Of a stretch of DNA of 64,000 nt, positions 1-8,713 are shown one piece after another. Each line of letters begins with the position of its first letter. The stretch's first letter is position 1. The DNA is from WHSM01 sp036375165 (lineage in GTDB: Bacteria > Actinomycetota > Actinomycetes > Mycobacteriales > Micromonosporaceae): contig DASUSI010000001.1 of the NCBI GenBank assembly GCA_036375165.1, positions 1 through 64,000 of the forward strand, in the 5' to 3' direction. The notes beneath the pieces were generated by a model that ran no database searches, had not been told where the DNA came from, and was given only the letters and a program-made list of their open reading frames with translations. A program made the translations under genes and the position numbers.

Positions 1-107
1 CCAACGCCCGCCACCCCGACGTCCTCGCCGCCCAACGCCGCGAACGCGCCCGCATCCGCAGTCAACGCCAACAACGCTGGGGACGACCCAGGATCCACGC
101 CGCGTAA
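1..107 (+). CDS. 3' end of an unidentified gene (partial)
   Basis: The frame is open from the window edge to a TAA at 105-107. It gives 34 residues rich in Arg and Gln, ending RWGRPRIHAA. Only the C-terminal tail is visible, so no family can be named. The basic composition would suit a nucleic-acid-binding protein, but that is a guess. Confidence 0.35.
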   Translation, partial: NARHPDVLAAQRRERARIRSQRQQRWGRPRIHAA

Positions 108-262
108 CCAACCCGGCGAACGTATATGGACAGCGCACTAGATGGGGGTATGAGCGGCGCGGCGGTGTGTCAGAGGGGACCGACGGCGGCGTTCCGTATG
201 CTGTACGTCGCCGTTTGTCGATGTCTATCCGGACGGCGGCGGCAGGTGGGAGTAGCCCCTCA

Positions 263-625
263 ATGACGTGGCCGGGCATGAGGCAGTGGCAGCCGTACCT
301 CGGATTGGTGGTGTGGCTGCCACGCGACTACTACGACGAGCGCGATGAGCATGCGGGTCGGCCGACCGTTGTGGTCAAGGTGCTGCAAGTCGAGCGGACG
401 TGCATCGTGGTGCCGCGGACCAGCCAACTGGGCAACCGGCATCGTGACGACATTTTCCATCCTGCCGACCCGGACCTGGGCTGCGACAAGTCGGGCTTGT
501 GGCAGCCGTGGCGGTCGCGGCGGGTGGACTTCGCAGCCTACGAAGATGATGAACTCGGGGAGTTCGCGAAGATGGAAGAGGGACTGCTCACCCGCATCAT
601 CGGTGCCTACGAGAGGTGTTCATGA
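263..625 (+). CDS. PemK/MazF-like toxin-fold protein
   Basis: This 120-residue protein resembles the PemK/MazF endoribonuclease fold. It has a GLVVWLP strand (about residues 14-20), then GRPTVVVKV (32-40), then VVPRTS (49-54), the usual order of the barrel strands and the basic PxTS segment. I start it at ATG 263, behind a GTGGGAG ribosome binding site; a GTG at 167 would add a low-complexity leader. No antitoxin gene lies upstream. Its stop overlaps the next start as ATGA, so it heads a translationally coupled four-gene cassette and may work with those partners rather than as a free toxin. RNase activity is inferred from fold resemblance only. Confidence 0.6.
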   Translation: MTWPGMRQWQPYLGLVVWLPRDYYDERDEHAGRPTVVVKVLQVERTCIVVPRTSQLGNRHRDDIFHPADPDLGCDKSGLWQPWRSRRVDFAAYEDDELGEFAKMEEGLLTRIIGAYERCS

Positions 626-1581
626 CCGCTTGGGAGGAACTGCGGCGCGACGGCGTGTTCGGCACCGAAGCCACCGTCGAGCTGTACCGATGTGTGCGGG
701 CGGTCGCCCGGGCAGGCAACTTCCCGCCGCCGGACGGGCATCCGACGTGGAACCTCGATGCGGTCGCGGAGACCGCGCACGACATCTTCGCCGACGCCCG
801 GGGACCCCAGCGCTTGGTGGAACTTGCAGTGAAGGCCAACGACGACGCGAGCTTGCGCCGCTTGCTGGAACAGGTGGTGCGTAACTTCCTGCGCGACAAG
901 GGGCGGGCCACCGCCAAGGGCCGGCTGATCCGACGGTTGCGGGAAGTGCTGGGGAACGACCCCCGGTTCGCGGTCGTACCGTCCGGGCGTCCCGGTGCCG
1001 GTCGTAACATAGAACTGGCCGACGGGACTACCCCGGGAGTATGGAACGGCCGGGCGAGCGAACTAGTCAGCGCGGCGTACAAGGTCACCGACGTGTCGAT
1101 CGCGCGGTGGCGCATCGATGCACGCCGCGAGTCGCCGGTGGCCGACGCGGCCAGTCTGGCTGCGGTCTGCGAGGCGGTGCTGCGAGCAGCCGGTGCCTCC
1201 CTGTCTGTCGGTGAGCTCGCCGACGCGGTCGCCGCCCGGTTCGCCGTCGGCCCGACACCGGTGGTCACGCCGGTCGATGACGTGGACCCTTGGCTGCCCA
1301 GCGTGAACACGGTCGAACAGGCACAAGTCGAGGCTGAGGTGCTCGCGGGAGCTAAGCGGCTGCTCGCGCAGCTCACACCGCGTGAGCGCCTGGTGCTGGC
1401 CTACCTGGATCAGCCAGTCAGGCGGATAGCCGACCACACAGGGCTGGGCAAGAGCGCGGCAGCTCAGATCGCGGCCCGGGTCCGTGAAATCGTGAGCCAG
1501 GTCCTCGGCGGCGAAGACCATCGCGAAGACATGCTCAGCGTGGCACGGGCCATGGCGACGCCGCGAACCGTCAACGACTAG
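622..1581 (+). CDS. protein with sigma-70 region-4-like C-terminal helix-turn-helix
   Basis: 319 residues, starting at ATG 622 inside the stop of the PemK-like gene (ATGA), with AGAGG upstream. The C-terminal part (about residues 251-290) reads LTPRERLVLAYLD, then IADHTGLGKSAAA. That is the pattern of sigma-factor region 4 or LuxR-type helix-turn-helix domains. I see no region 2, so it is not a complete sigma factor. The first 240 residues are Arg/Ala-rich and unassigned. It probably binds DNA or RNA polymerase and controls this cassette, but that is inference. Confidence 0.55.
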   Translation: MTAWEELRRDGVFGTEATVELYRCVRAVARAGNFPPPDGHPTWNLDAVAETAHDIFADARGPQRLVELAVKANDDASLRRLLEQVVRNFLRDKGRATAKGRLIRRLREVLGNDPRFAVVPSGRPGAGRNIELADGTTPGVWNGRASELVSAAYKVTDVSIARWRIDARRESPVADAASLAAVCEAVLRAAGASLSVGELADAVAARFAVGPTPVVTPVDDVDPWLPSVNTVEQAQVEAEVLAGAKRLLAQLTPRERLVLAYLDQPVRRIADHTGLGKSAAAQIAARVREIVSQVLGGEDHREDMLSVARAMATPRTVND

Positions 1582-1793
1582 CGTCCTGATCGGGCGATGC
1601 AAGAGTCTCGGCCAACCGCAGCCGTTCGCGGCGGACAGATGACGTCGGTGCGCCGTCTTATCTACACACAGGTCAGATGGAGAAGGAATGAGAGTTCGAG
1701 ACGTTCCCTGCGGAAAGGTAGGCGCATGGTGAATCATCGATCCATCAGTTCACTACTCTGCCAGGCCGATACTTGCTCAGCCGGTGTACGGCG

Positions 1794-3056
1794 ATGACCA
1801 GCATCCCGCCAGCCGAAACCAGTCCTGCCGCCTTCCCTGACATCGACGTGTACCCACCAGCCTCGCTCGCCGGCCCGCACCTGCTCGACGCCGATTTGCT
1901 GGCTCCCACCGTGTCGGAGGGCAAACACCTGGCCGAATGCGGCTGGTGCCAGCAGCGGCAGAATGCGGCCGAACAGCACCGCCGCCACGACGGCGACCTC
2001 GACGATGAGGAGTTCCTGAGTGCAGCATGGCAGCGTGCCGAGGCGGGAGGTGCCGCTGCACTCGCCCCCATCACTCGCCTGCCCCCACAGCTACACGCGT
2101 TAACCCTCGACGCCGACGGACGGGAGGACGTCGCTAACGGGCAGCTGTGGCGGCTGCGTTGGGAGCAGGCCACTGAGCTCGCTGTCGTCATCGCCGTCGA
2201 CCGGTGGTGGGTGACGGTCGCGCCAGTCACGACCGACATAGCCGCTGCGGATGAGTTCAGCCTGCTGCTACCACCCAGCGCCAGCCCGCTGAACATCGCC
2301 TTGGCGGTCTGTTTGAGCCTGGAATGTACAGTGCCGATGTTCGTGCTCGACCGGCAAATCGCGCCGGCCAGCAGGCCTACAATCAATCCGCAACAGGCGG
2401 TGGCGCAGCTACCGCCCCCGGAGACGCTGCGCGACGTGTGGCGGGCCTGGCGCTGCGGTACGCCGGGACCGGCAAACCTGACCTATGGCATCGCCCTCGA
2501 CGAGGGCGACCTGGACCGGCGGGAACTACGCGCCGTCATCGCGTGCTCGTTTGCGCCGCTAGCGGGTGCGTCTGCCACGATTCCGGGAGCGGACCCGCTG
2601 GGGGAGGTCGTACCCCTCGTTCAGCGGGTCCGTGATCTTGGCCTGCGGCCGACCGAGCTGGCAAGTGCGACAGGACTCTCCCTGCAGGTGCTTATGCACA
2701 TTAACCGCGGCGGACGGGTCAAACCCGCCGAGGCGGCGAAGCTCGCCACAGTGCTCGACATCGACATTCGGACCGTGTTGGACGCGAATCCGGCGCTCGA
2801 TGACGACCTGATCACCGAGGTCAGTCGGCCTCGGCACCGGCCAGCCCTCCGACGGCTGGCCCGAGCAGAGAGCACCGACGAAGACCAGCAACGGTGGGCT
2901 ATGGCGGAAGCGGTCTCTCCGACTGCCGCCCGTAGAGTCACAGGTCGCCAGCAGCCAGGCCAACCCGCAACCACGACTCATTGGGCCGAGAAAGTCGACC
3001 ACTACCTACGGCGGCGGCTCGCTGAACTCGATGAGACGAGTGAAGCCCAGTCATGA
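1794..3056 (+). CDS. XRE-type HTH protein with a zinc-knuckle-like N-terminal motif
   Basis: 420 residues from ATG 1794; a TTG seven codons upstream is the alternative start. Residues about 45-52 read HLAECGWC, an H-x3-C-x2-C arrangement like that of zinc-binding anti-sigma factors. Residues 273-318 form an XRE-like helix-turn-helix with the core LRPTELASATGLSLQVL. The middle has beta-rich segments around 110-140. Its stop overlaps the next start (ATGA). A DNA-binding protein directly upstream of an ImmA/IrrE-type peptidase is the classic layout in which the peptidase cleaves the repressor. That role, and an anti-sigma interaction with the region-4-like protein upstream, are inferences. Confidence 0.55.
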   Translation: MTSIPPAETSPAAFPDIDVYPPASLAGPHLLDADLLAPTVSEGKHLAECGWCQQRQNAAEQHRRHDGDLDDEEFLSAAWQRAEAGGAAALAPITRLPPQLHALTLDADGREDVANGQLWRLRWEQATELAVVIAVDRWWVTVAPVTTDIAAADEFSLLLPPSASPLNIALAVCLSLECTVPMFVLDRQIAPASRPTINPQQAVAQLPPPETLRDVWRAWRCGTPGPANLTYGIALDEGDLDRRELRAVIACSFAPLAGASATIPGADPLGEVVPLVQRVRDLGLRPTELASATGLSLQVLMHINRGGRVKPAEAAKLATVLDIDIRTVLDANPALDDDLITEVSRPRHRPALRRLARAESTDEDQQRWAMAEAVSPTAARRVTGRQQPGQPATTTHWAEKVDHYLRRRLAELDETSEAQS

Positions 3057-4087
3057 CGAGCGGGATCCACCTCAGCCGGACTCAGTTGATCGAGCAGTTG
3101 GTTCTCGCGATGGTGACGCACCTGACCACGATTGGCGTCAGCCTTCGCGACCTCGCCGCCGACCCGGCGGCTGTGGTCGTTACAGTCGATGACATCATGC
3201 TCGACTGGGTCGACCCAGGCCAGGTCGGTGCCGGCTGCTCGGTGGCGGCCCTCTACAGCGGCACAGAAGTCCCGCCGCGAATCGCCGTGGTGCGGGACGC
3301 CTCACCGGGCCGGCGCGCTTTCTCCATCCTTCACGAGTTCGGCCATCATCTGTGCACCCAGGTCGACGCAGTCGCCGACGCGTTGTGGGACCTTCCTGAA
3401 GGCGGCAGAGGTCTCGAAGAAGACCTCGTTGACGCGTTCGCTGCCGAGATCCTGCTGCCTGCCGACACGGTTACGGCCACCTTTGCCGCTGGGGTCGACG
3501 CCGCATCGGTCGTACGCCTCTGGCGGACCACATCGGCATCGCGTGAGGCGTGCTGCGTCGCGGCCGCACAGCACTTACCTGCACCTGGCTACGTCATGCT
3601 CTTGCGTCCTGACGGGCGCTGTCAGTTTGCTGCCCGCCATGGCGACGCCGTCCCTATAAGCCGCGACAGCGCCCAGACCGCTACCAAACTCCGGGTGGCC
3701 CTCGACGGCGGCACCGCCCGAGGCGTGGATCGGCCTACTCTCGGCAGCGGCGTGCACACCGCTGAGATGTACTTCGACGCGATCACCGCTGACAGCTACG
3801 TCTTCGCGGTCTGGGTGACCGACTCACCCGCCTGGGACACCTTACCGACGCTGCTGGACAGTAGGCCGATTGGCAACACCGGTTACTGCACGGCCTGCGC
3901 CCGCGAGTTCACCACCTGGAAAGCACCTTGCCGCCACTGCGACGAACCGCATTGTGTTAGCTGCGGCGTCTGCGAATGCGAGCCAAGCAGCCTCCGTCCG
4001 GCAACCACGCGCCGCTGCGATCGCTGCTTCCAGGAACTACCGCTACCGGCCTTCGACGGAGACTCCACGACCTGCAATGACCACTAG
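3053..4087 (+). CDS. ImmA/IrrE-type metallopeptidase with Cys-rich C-terminus
   Basis: 344 residues. HEFGHH at 94-99 is the HExxH zinc site of COG2856 ImmA/IrrE peptidases, and the downstream acidic helix DLVDAFAAEILLP (about 124-136) should carry the third ligand. Residues 279-325 hold paired cysteines (279/282, 293/296, 301/304, 307/309, 322/325), suggesting one or more zinc ribbons, which is unusual for the family. The start overlaps the XRE gene (ATGA). Known members cleave XRE repressors to derepress stress or mobile-element genes. The TAG stop (4085-4087) lies within the CTAG duplicated by the adjacent IS701 element, so the protein is undamaged by that insertion. Confidence 0.7.
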   Translation: MTSGIHLSRTQLIEQLVLAMVTHLTTIGVSLRDLAADPAAVVVTVDDIMLDWVDPGQVGAGCSVAALYSGTEVPPRIAVVRDASPGRRAFSILHEFGHHLCTQVDAVADALWDLPEGGRGLEEDLVDAFAAEILLPADTVTATFAAGVDAASVVRLWRTTSASREACCVAAAQHLPAPGYVMLLRPDGRCQFAARHGDAVPISRDSAQTATKLRVALDGGTARGVDRPTLGSGVHTAEMYFDAITADSYVFAVWVTDSPAWDTLPTLLDSRPIGNTGYCTACAREFTTWKAPCRHCDEPHCVSCGVCECEPSSLRPATTRRCDRCFQELPLPAFDGDSTTCNDH

Positions 4088-5513
4088 TAGTGCTTTGTTA
4101 GGTTCTGTGGCGTCTGTTGGAGTGTGGGGTTCTCACGGGTTGGTGGCAGGTGAGGCAGGCGCCGGTCCAGGTCGCGAGGAGTCGTTGCAACTCGCGGATG
4201 GCCTTGTAGAGGGTCAGGCCGGCGCAGCCGCTTTTGGGTCCAGGCGCAGTTCGGTGATGAACAGGTGCGCGGCGGTGACCAGGGTGACGTGGTGGTGCCA
4301 GCCGATCCAGGAGCGGCCTTCGAAGTGGTCCAGACCGAGGCCGGTCTTCAGTTCGCGGTAGTCGTGTTCGATCCGCCAGCGGATCTTGCCGTAGCGGACC
4401 AGGTCGGTGTGACTGGTGGTGGCGGGCAGGCTGGACAGCCAGTACTTGACCGGCTCGGCCTGGTCGTCGGGCCATTGGGCGATCAGCCACCGCTCGGGCA
4501 GGGTGCCGTCGGTGTCCCGGGCGACGCGATGCCCGGCCGGGCGCACCCGCAGGACGATGAACTGGGAGCTCATCGTGCCTTTCGAGCCTTCCCGCCAGGT
4601 GATCGTCTGCGCAGCGGCGGGTCCGGCGGCGCGGACGTGTTCGACCAGGCTGACCGCGGTCTTGGGGTAGCGCGGATCGGTGCGGGCCGGCGGTCGGCCC
4701 CGCCCGGACCACACCCGCTCGACTGGCCGCACGTCTGGCTTGTGGGCGAGGGCGTCGCCTTTGACCTGCATGATGAAGCCGACCCCGCGTTCGTCCAAGG
4801 CACTGCGGAACTGGCTGTTGTCGCCGTAACCGGCGTCCGCGGCCAACAGCGGTGGGCGCAGCCCGTACTCGGCCAGTTCGTCGAGCCCACCAGCGAGCAC
4901 TTCGGCCGATGACGCTCCTGCTCGGGTATGCCGCATCGGGCCCGGCGAGCGGCCACCCCGGGTCGGTCAGCCTCGTCAACGGCCTGATCGTCCCACGACG
5001 TCGGCAGGAACAGCCGCCATTGCAGAGGACACGACGCGGTATCGGTGACCGCGTGGACACTCACCCCGATCTGGCAGTTCGCCACCTTGCCCACCGTGCC
5101 GGAGTACTGCCTGGCCACGCCCGGCGACCCCCCTGCCGTCCTTCGGGAAACCGGTGTCGTCGACCACCCACGCCACCGGTTTGACCACATCGACCGCCCG
5201 CCCGGCCAGCCGCATCCGCACCGCCGTGGTGTCCCACGTCGAGGTCGTCACGAACTGCTGCAACCCCTGATGATCCACCCTGAGCCGCTGCGCCATCGGC
5301 TGCATCGACTTACGCCGCCCGTCCAGCAGCAGCCCCCGCAGATACGTCTCACCCTTTGCCCGCTGATCCGACCGAACCATAGGAGCGAACACGTCAGCGG
5401 CGAACGCCTCAAGCCGCTGAAGTACAACCGAAAACTCGTCAGGAGTCACGCCAACATCGAACTACCACCCTAACCACACCGACACACCGACACACCGACC
5501 TAACAAAGCACTA
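4088..5513 (-). mobile_element. IS701-family insertion sequence, inactivated
   Basis: The element is about 1426 bp. Its 16-bp ends are perfect inverted repeats: TAGTGCTTTGTTAGGT at 4088-4103 and the complement at 5498-5513. Both ends are flanked by CTAG (4084-4087 and 5514-5517), matching the 4-bp CTAG target duplication typical of IS701-family elements. The intact ends and duplication suggest fairly recent insertion, but the transposase inside is frameshifted. Confidence 0.85.
4098..5449 (-). pseudogene. IS701-family transposase, multiple frameshifts
   Basis: Transposase similarity runs through successive frames. The N-terminus (from 5449, with ETYLRGLLLDGRRKSMQPMA and WVVDDTGFPKDG) is in one frame. 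It shifts near 5130 to a frame with VARQYSGTVGK and NCQIGVSVHAVTD. It shifts again near 4905 to one with LAADAGYGDNSQF and IRWRIEHDYRELK, and once more near 4225 for the tail AIRELQRLLATWTGA. The segments together cover the DDE transposase, but no single frame encodes it. The element could move only with a transposase supplied in trans. Confidence 0.85.
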
Positions 5514-5532
5514 CTAGGGCCCGTGTCGAAGT

Positions 5533-5636
5533 CGGTATCAGGGCTTGAGCTGGTTCGAGGATCTTCGCGTGTCGGAGATCGAAAATTAGCGAGATCTCCG
5601 GCAGACGGTCCATCGACCAAGAAGAACCTGATACCG
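5533..5636. repeat. nested inverted repeats left of the IS5-type transposase
   Basis: CGGTATCAGG at 5533-5542 pairs perfectly with CCTGATACCG at 5627-5636. Inside it, CGGAGATC at 5573-5580 pairs with GATCTCCG at 5593-5600. The result is a long stem with a second hairpin inside. It may be an IS end or transposase-control structure, or the trace of another small element. Confidence 0.55.
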
Positions 5637-5659
5637 CAGACCTCGGAGTCACCTTAGCG

Positions 5660-6501
5660 GTGACGAGGCGGTTCGATCTGACCGAAGGGCGGTAGGCGGT
5701 GCTGGAGCCGCTGTTGCCGAAGCCCCGGACGGGACGGCCGCCGAAGTGGACGAAACGGCAGCTCGTCGATGGGATCCGGTGGCGGGTGCGGGTCGGGTCG
5801 CCGTGGCGGGATGTGCCCGCCTGTTACGGGCCGTGGCAGACGGTCCACCGGACGTTTTGCCGTTGGCAGCGCGATGGGGCCTGGGCTCGGGTGGTGACCG
5901 GCCTGCAGGCTCTTGCGGACGCGGCCGGGTTGATCACCTGGGATGTCAGTGTGGACTCCACCGTTGCCCGTGCGCATCAGCACGCCGCTGGGGCGCGCAC
6001 CCGGTCCGAAGCGCAGAGGCAGCCGCCCGGCGGGTTGCCGTCGAGCCGGCCGACCACGCGTTGGGGCGTTCCCGGGGTGGCTGGACCACGAAGCTGCATG
6101 TGGCTTGCGAGCAGCACCGCAAGCCGTTGTCTATGTTGGTGACCGTCGGGCAGCGTGGCAATAGCCCCGCAGTTTGTGCCGGTGCTGGCGGTGTTCGGGT
6201 TCCCGTATCGGTGGTGGCCAGCCCCGGACCCGGCCGGATCGTGTCCTGGCCGACAAGGCGTACTCGTCGAAGGCCAACCGTCGATACCTGCGCGGACGCG
6301 GCATCCATGCCACGATCCCGATCAAGGACGACCAGGCCGCCAACCGGCGCAGGAAGGATCGAAGGGTGGAAGGCCACCGACGTTCGACCCTCACACCTAC
6401 AACGCCGCCGAGCTGTGGCCACCCGCTACGACAAACTCGCCGTACGCTACCGAGCCACACTCGACATCGTCGCGATCGACGAGTGGCTATCACCCGACTA
6501 A
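5660..6501 (+). pseudogene. IS5-family transposase, nonsense and frameshift mutated
   Basis: The likely start is GTG 5660. Translation meets TAG at 5693 where relatives carry Trp (RWAVLEPLLP). The frame then continues through RTGRPPKWTKRQLVDG and SPWRDVPACYGPW. Later conserved pieces sit in other frames: GRSRGGWTTKLHVACEQ, then RPDRVLADKAYSSKANRRY, then VATRYDKLAVRYRATL. The segment that normally carries the last acidic catalytic residue, between FDPHTYN and the C-terminal RYDKLAVRY, appears deleted. The gene is dead. Confidence 0.8.
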
Positions 6502-6523
6502 CGAAAGGCGACCTAGTCGCGGG

Positions 6524-7492
6524 TCAGTCCAGGACGGTCGCCAACCAGTGCGCGGCCGGGTCGCCGTACCGGCTGCGTTCGCTGGCGCTGGCGTACGGCA
6601 ACACCCGTCGCCAACTCTCGGCCCGGTGCAACGCGGCCAGCCGCAGCGCCGGGGCGACCGCCGAGCGCAGCGTGGCCCGGTCCGCCAGATCCGTCCACAC
6701 CTCCAGGTACGCGTCGACCAGCCGGCGCAGTCCGGGGTCGTCGTCGCCGCATCCGAGCGTGCTGCCCAGGGTCCGGAGCGGCACCATGAGCGAACACAGC
6801 GGATGCCCGAGCACCGCGTCTGCGAAGTCGAAGAACCTCAGCCGCTCACCTGGTCGCGGTGTGAAAGCGTTGTCCGCGTGCAGGTCGTTGTGGTCCAGGG
6901 TGACTGGCAGGCCGGTCGCCGCCAGATGCCGTCCCCACTCCGCGATGACCGGCAGCCGGGCCCGTACCCGTTCGGCAGTCTCGGGGTCAAGGTGTCCTGG
7001 CCGGTCCGGTGACAGGTCGGTGTACCGCTCCGTGAGTTCGGCCGCGAGGACGGTCGGCATCAGGCTCACTCCGGCGTCCTGCAGCCGCCCGACGTGGTCG
7101 GCGAGGCATCGCTGCACCTGTGCCCATTCCATGACGACCCGCAGCCACGTGTCGAGGTCGGCGCTGTCGGTGAGAGTTTCTCCGCCGTCCGGGGTGAGCA
7201 GCCAGCCGCGCTCCGGTTCCACCGCGAGCGGTGCCACCACCTGATCGGGCGTCAACTCGGCGAGCAGCGCCACCAACCGGGCTTCGAACGCCTGACCCGG
7301 ACAGTTCTCTTTGAACCAGAGCACCCCGGCGTCCGTCGGTACCGTGAGCTGGGTGGACCAGAACCGGATCCGCGGCTGATGGAATTCCCCGGTGATTCGC
7401 AGCCCGTGGTGTGCCGTGACCGCCCTGACCCACTCGGTCACCTCGGCCCGCCACTCGGCGTTCGCCCAGATCTGGTCGCAGGGCTGCGGCAT
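6524..7492 (-). CDS. aminoglycoside phosphotransferase-family (APH/choline kinase-fold) protein
   Basis: 322 residues. HNDLHADN at 201-208 is the Brenner catalytic loop of the APH family, and DFAD at 222-225 is the metal-binding equivalent of DFG. The start is ATG at 7492, with GGAG a few bases upstream; the open frame continues further but would overlap the divergent Nudix gene. The substrate cannot be read from sequence: members phosphorylate antibiotics, homoserine, choline or other small molecules. It stands alone, divergent from the Nudix gene. It lies about 20 bp from the IS5 remnant, which may have brought it or truncated its surroundings. Confidence 0.75.
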   Translation of the reverse strand: MPQPCDQIWANAEWRAEVTEWVRAVTAHHGLRITGEFHQPRIRFWSTQLTVPTDAGVLWFKENCPGQAFEARLVALLAELTPDQVVAPLAVEPERGWLLTPDGGETLTDSADLDTWLRVVMEWAQVQRCLADHVGRLQDAGVSLMPTVLAAELTERYTDLSPDRPGHLDPETAERVRARLPVIAEWGRHLAATGLPVTLDHNDLHADNAFTPRPGERLRFFDFADAVLGHPLCSLMVPLRTLGSTLGCGDDDPGLRRLVDAYLEVWTDLADRATLRSAVAPALRLAALHRAESWRRVLPYASASERSRYGDPAAHWLATVLD

Positions 7493-7588
7493 GATCTCCA
7501 CAGGGATGGACGGTACGGACCGCGCTGCGACATCGGAACCGGGTTTTGACCGGTCGGCTCGCGACCGGCCGGGTGTGGAGGTGTGTCG

Positions 7589-8089
7589 ATGGCGGAGCCG
7601 GTGGTGGAACGCGACGTGGTGCGACTTGTGGTGCTCGACGCCGAAGTTCGCATGCTGCTGTTCCACACCCATGACCAGGACCATCCCGAATTCGGAATGT
7701 GGTGGGAGTTGCCCGGCGGCGGCATCGACCCGGGCGAGACCTACCTGGAGGCGGCGGTGCGGGAACTGCGGGAGGAGACCGGCATCGTGGTCTGTCCGAC
7801 GCAGGTCGGCGCGCCGACCTGGCGGCGCACCGCGACGTTCCGCTACCGGCAGGAGCGCCGGCTGCAGCACGAGGTGGTCGTGCCGGTCCGGCTCGCCGGT
7901 CCCGGGCCGGACGTGGACGAGACCGAGCGACTTGAGTACGAGAAGCAGGACTACGTCGGCTTCCGCTGGTGGCTGGTCACCGACGTGACTGGCAGCGCCG
8001 AGCGGTTCTATCCCGGCCGGCTGCCCAAACTGTTGCCCGGATTCCTACGCGGCGAGCGGATCGACGAACCCTTCGAACGCTGGTCCTGA
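7589..8089 (+). CDS. Nudix hydrolase
   Basis: 166 residues. A full Nudix box G-x5-E-x7-REUxEExGU runs from GGGIDPGE (about 43-50) through RELREETGI (58-66), so it should cleave a nucleoside diphosphate linked to another moiety with Mg2+. The start is ATG 7589, seven bases after GGAGG; a GTG at 7583 is in the same frame. The C-terminus (RFYPGRLPKLLPGFLRG) is typical of small actinobacterial Nudix proteins of unknown substrate. A strong hairpin follows at 8108. Confidence 0.85.
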   Translation: MAEPVVERDVVRLVVLDAEVRMLLFHTHDQDHPEFGMWWELPGGGIDPGETYLEAAVRELREETGIVVCPTQVGAPTWRRTATFRYRQERRLQHEVVVPVRLAGPGPDVDETERLEYEKQDYVGFRWWLVTDVTGSAERFYPGRLPKLLPGFLRGERIDEPFERWS

Positions 8090-8107
8090 TCACCCGGCAG
8101 CATGACC

Positions 8108-8136
8108 CCCACGCGGCCCGACAGTCGACGCGTGGG
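8108..8136. terminator. bidirectional hairpin terminator
   Basis: CCCACGCG (8108-8115) pairs perfectly with CGCGTGGG (8129-8136) around a 13-base loop. It lies between the convergent Nudix and nucleotidyltransferase genes. There is no U-tract, as is usual for actinobacterial terminators. Confidence 0.55.
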
Positions 8137-8149
8137 ACTTCCGCTATGC

Positions 8150-8713
8150 CTAACCTCTTGCCGCAAGCCAGGAAAGTGCCCGCTCAGCGGATGAGTGATG
8201 GTTCTTTGGCACCTCAGGAAGCCGTTTCGCTATGACCCTGGCGTCAACGAGGCCGACGTCGAGCAGCGCCGCCACGAAATTTTGATCTTTCTCTCGGAAG
8301 GCGCACAACTTCGCGACGCACAGGTCCTCCTTGTCGAGACACCACCCGGTGTACTGAGGCACACCGGAGGGTGCGGCGGTGTTTGCGTTCTGGATCTTGA
8401 CCAGGCGGTCGCGCCAGCCACTCGGTAAGACGGCGGTCCCCAAGTCCACCCCGTCAATGCTGAAACCGTGCTGTTCCTCGAACGGCGACCACTCGCCGGC
8501 GACACCTTCGATCAGGTCAGCGAGTCGAGCGGTCTCGTCGCCGCCGTCACCGAGAGGGAGAACATCGATCTCCATGGACATCGTGGCTTCCGACGGAAGT
8601 TCGTCCTCGGTAAAAGATCCGAGGATGGACTGGGAGCCGACAACGACCACAGCTTCATGTCCGATGATCTGGCACGCCGTCCTGATCGCGTGCTCAAGCT
8701 GGTCGCGTCGCAT
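8150..8713 (-). CDS. nucleotidyltransferase toxin of an XRE/NTase toxin-antitoxin pair
   Basis: 187 residues. The N-terminus carries a nucleotidyltransferase signature: VVVGSQSILGS (about 23-33), then the acidic MEIDVLP (E48, D50). This resembles DUF6036/AbiEii-type proteins. The start overlaps the stop of the upstream XRE gene (ATGA), the usual arrangement for an antitoxin followed by an NTase toxin. Relatives add nucleotides to tRNA or modify other targets to stop translation. Activity here is inferred. Confidence 0.65.
   Translation of the reverse strand: MRRDQLEHAIRTACQIIGHEAVVVVGSQSILGSFTEDELPSEATMSMEIDVLPLGDGGDETARLADLIEGVAGEWSPFEEQHGFSIDGVDLGTAVLPSGWRDRLVKIQNANTAAPSGVPQYTGWCLDKEDLCVAKLCAFREKDQNFVAALLDVGLVDARVIAKRLPEVPKNHHSSAERALSWLAARG

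Larger units (their letters stand above)
5518..6501 (+). mobile_element. remnant of an IS5-family insertion sequence
   Basis: A decayed IS5-family transposase (separate entry) lies immediately beyond the IS701 element. The left part (5518-5659) is non-coding and structured. I find no complement of the left end beyond 6501, so the right terminus is lost or too diverged to recognise. The IS701 element may have inserted beside this older element. Confidence 0.6.

Noticed and set aside
1582..1793. Gene between the sigma-like and XRE genes
   Set aside because: A short frame exists (66 codons from 1597), but its sequence is not protein-like and has no ribosome binding site; more likely a leader or promoter for the XRE/peptidase pair.
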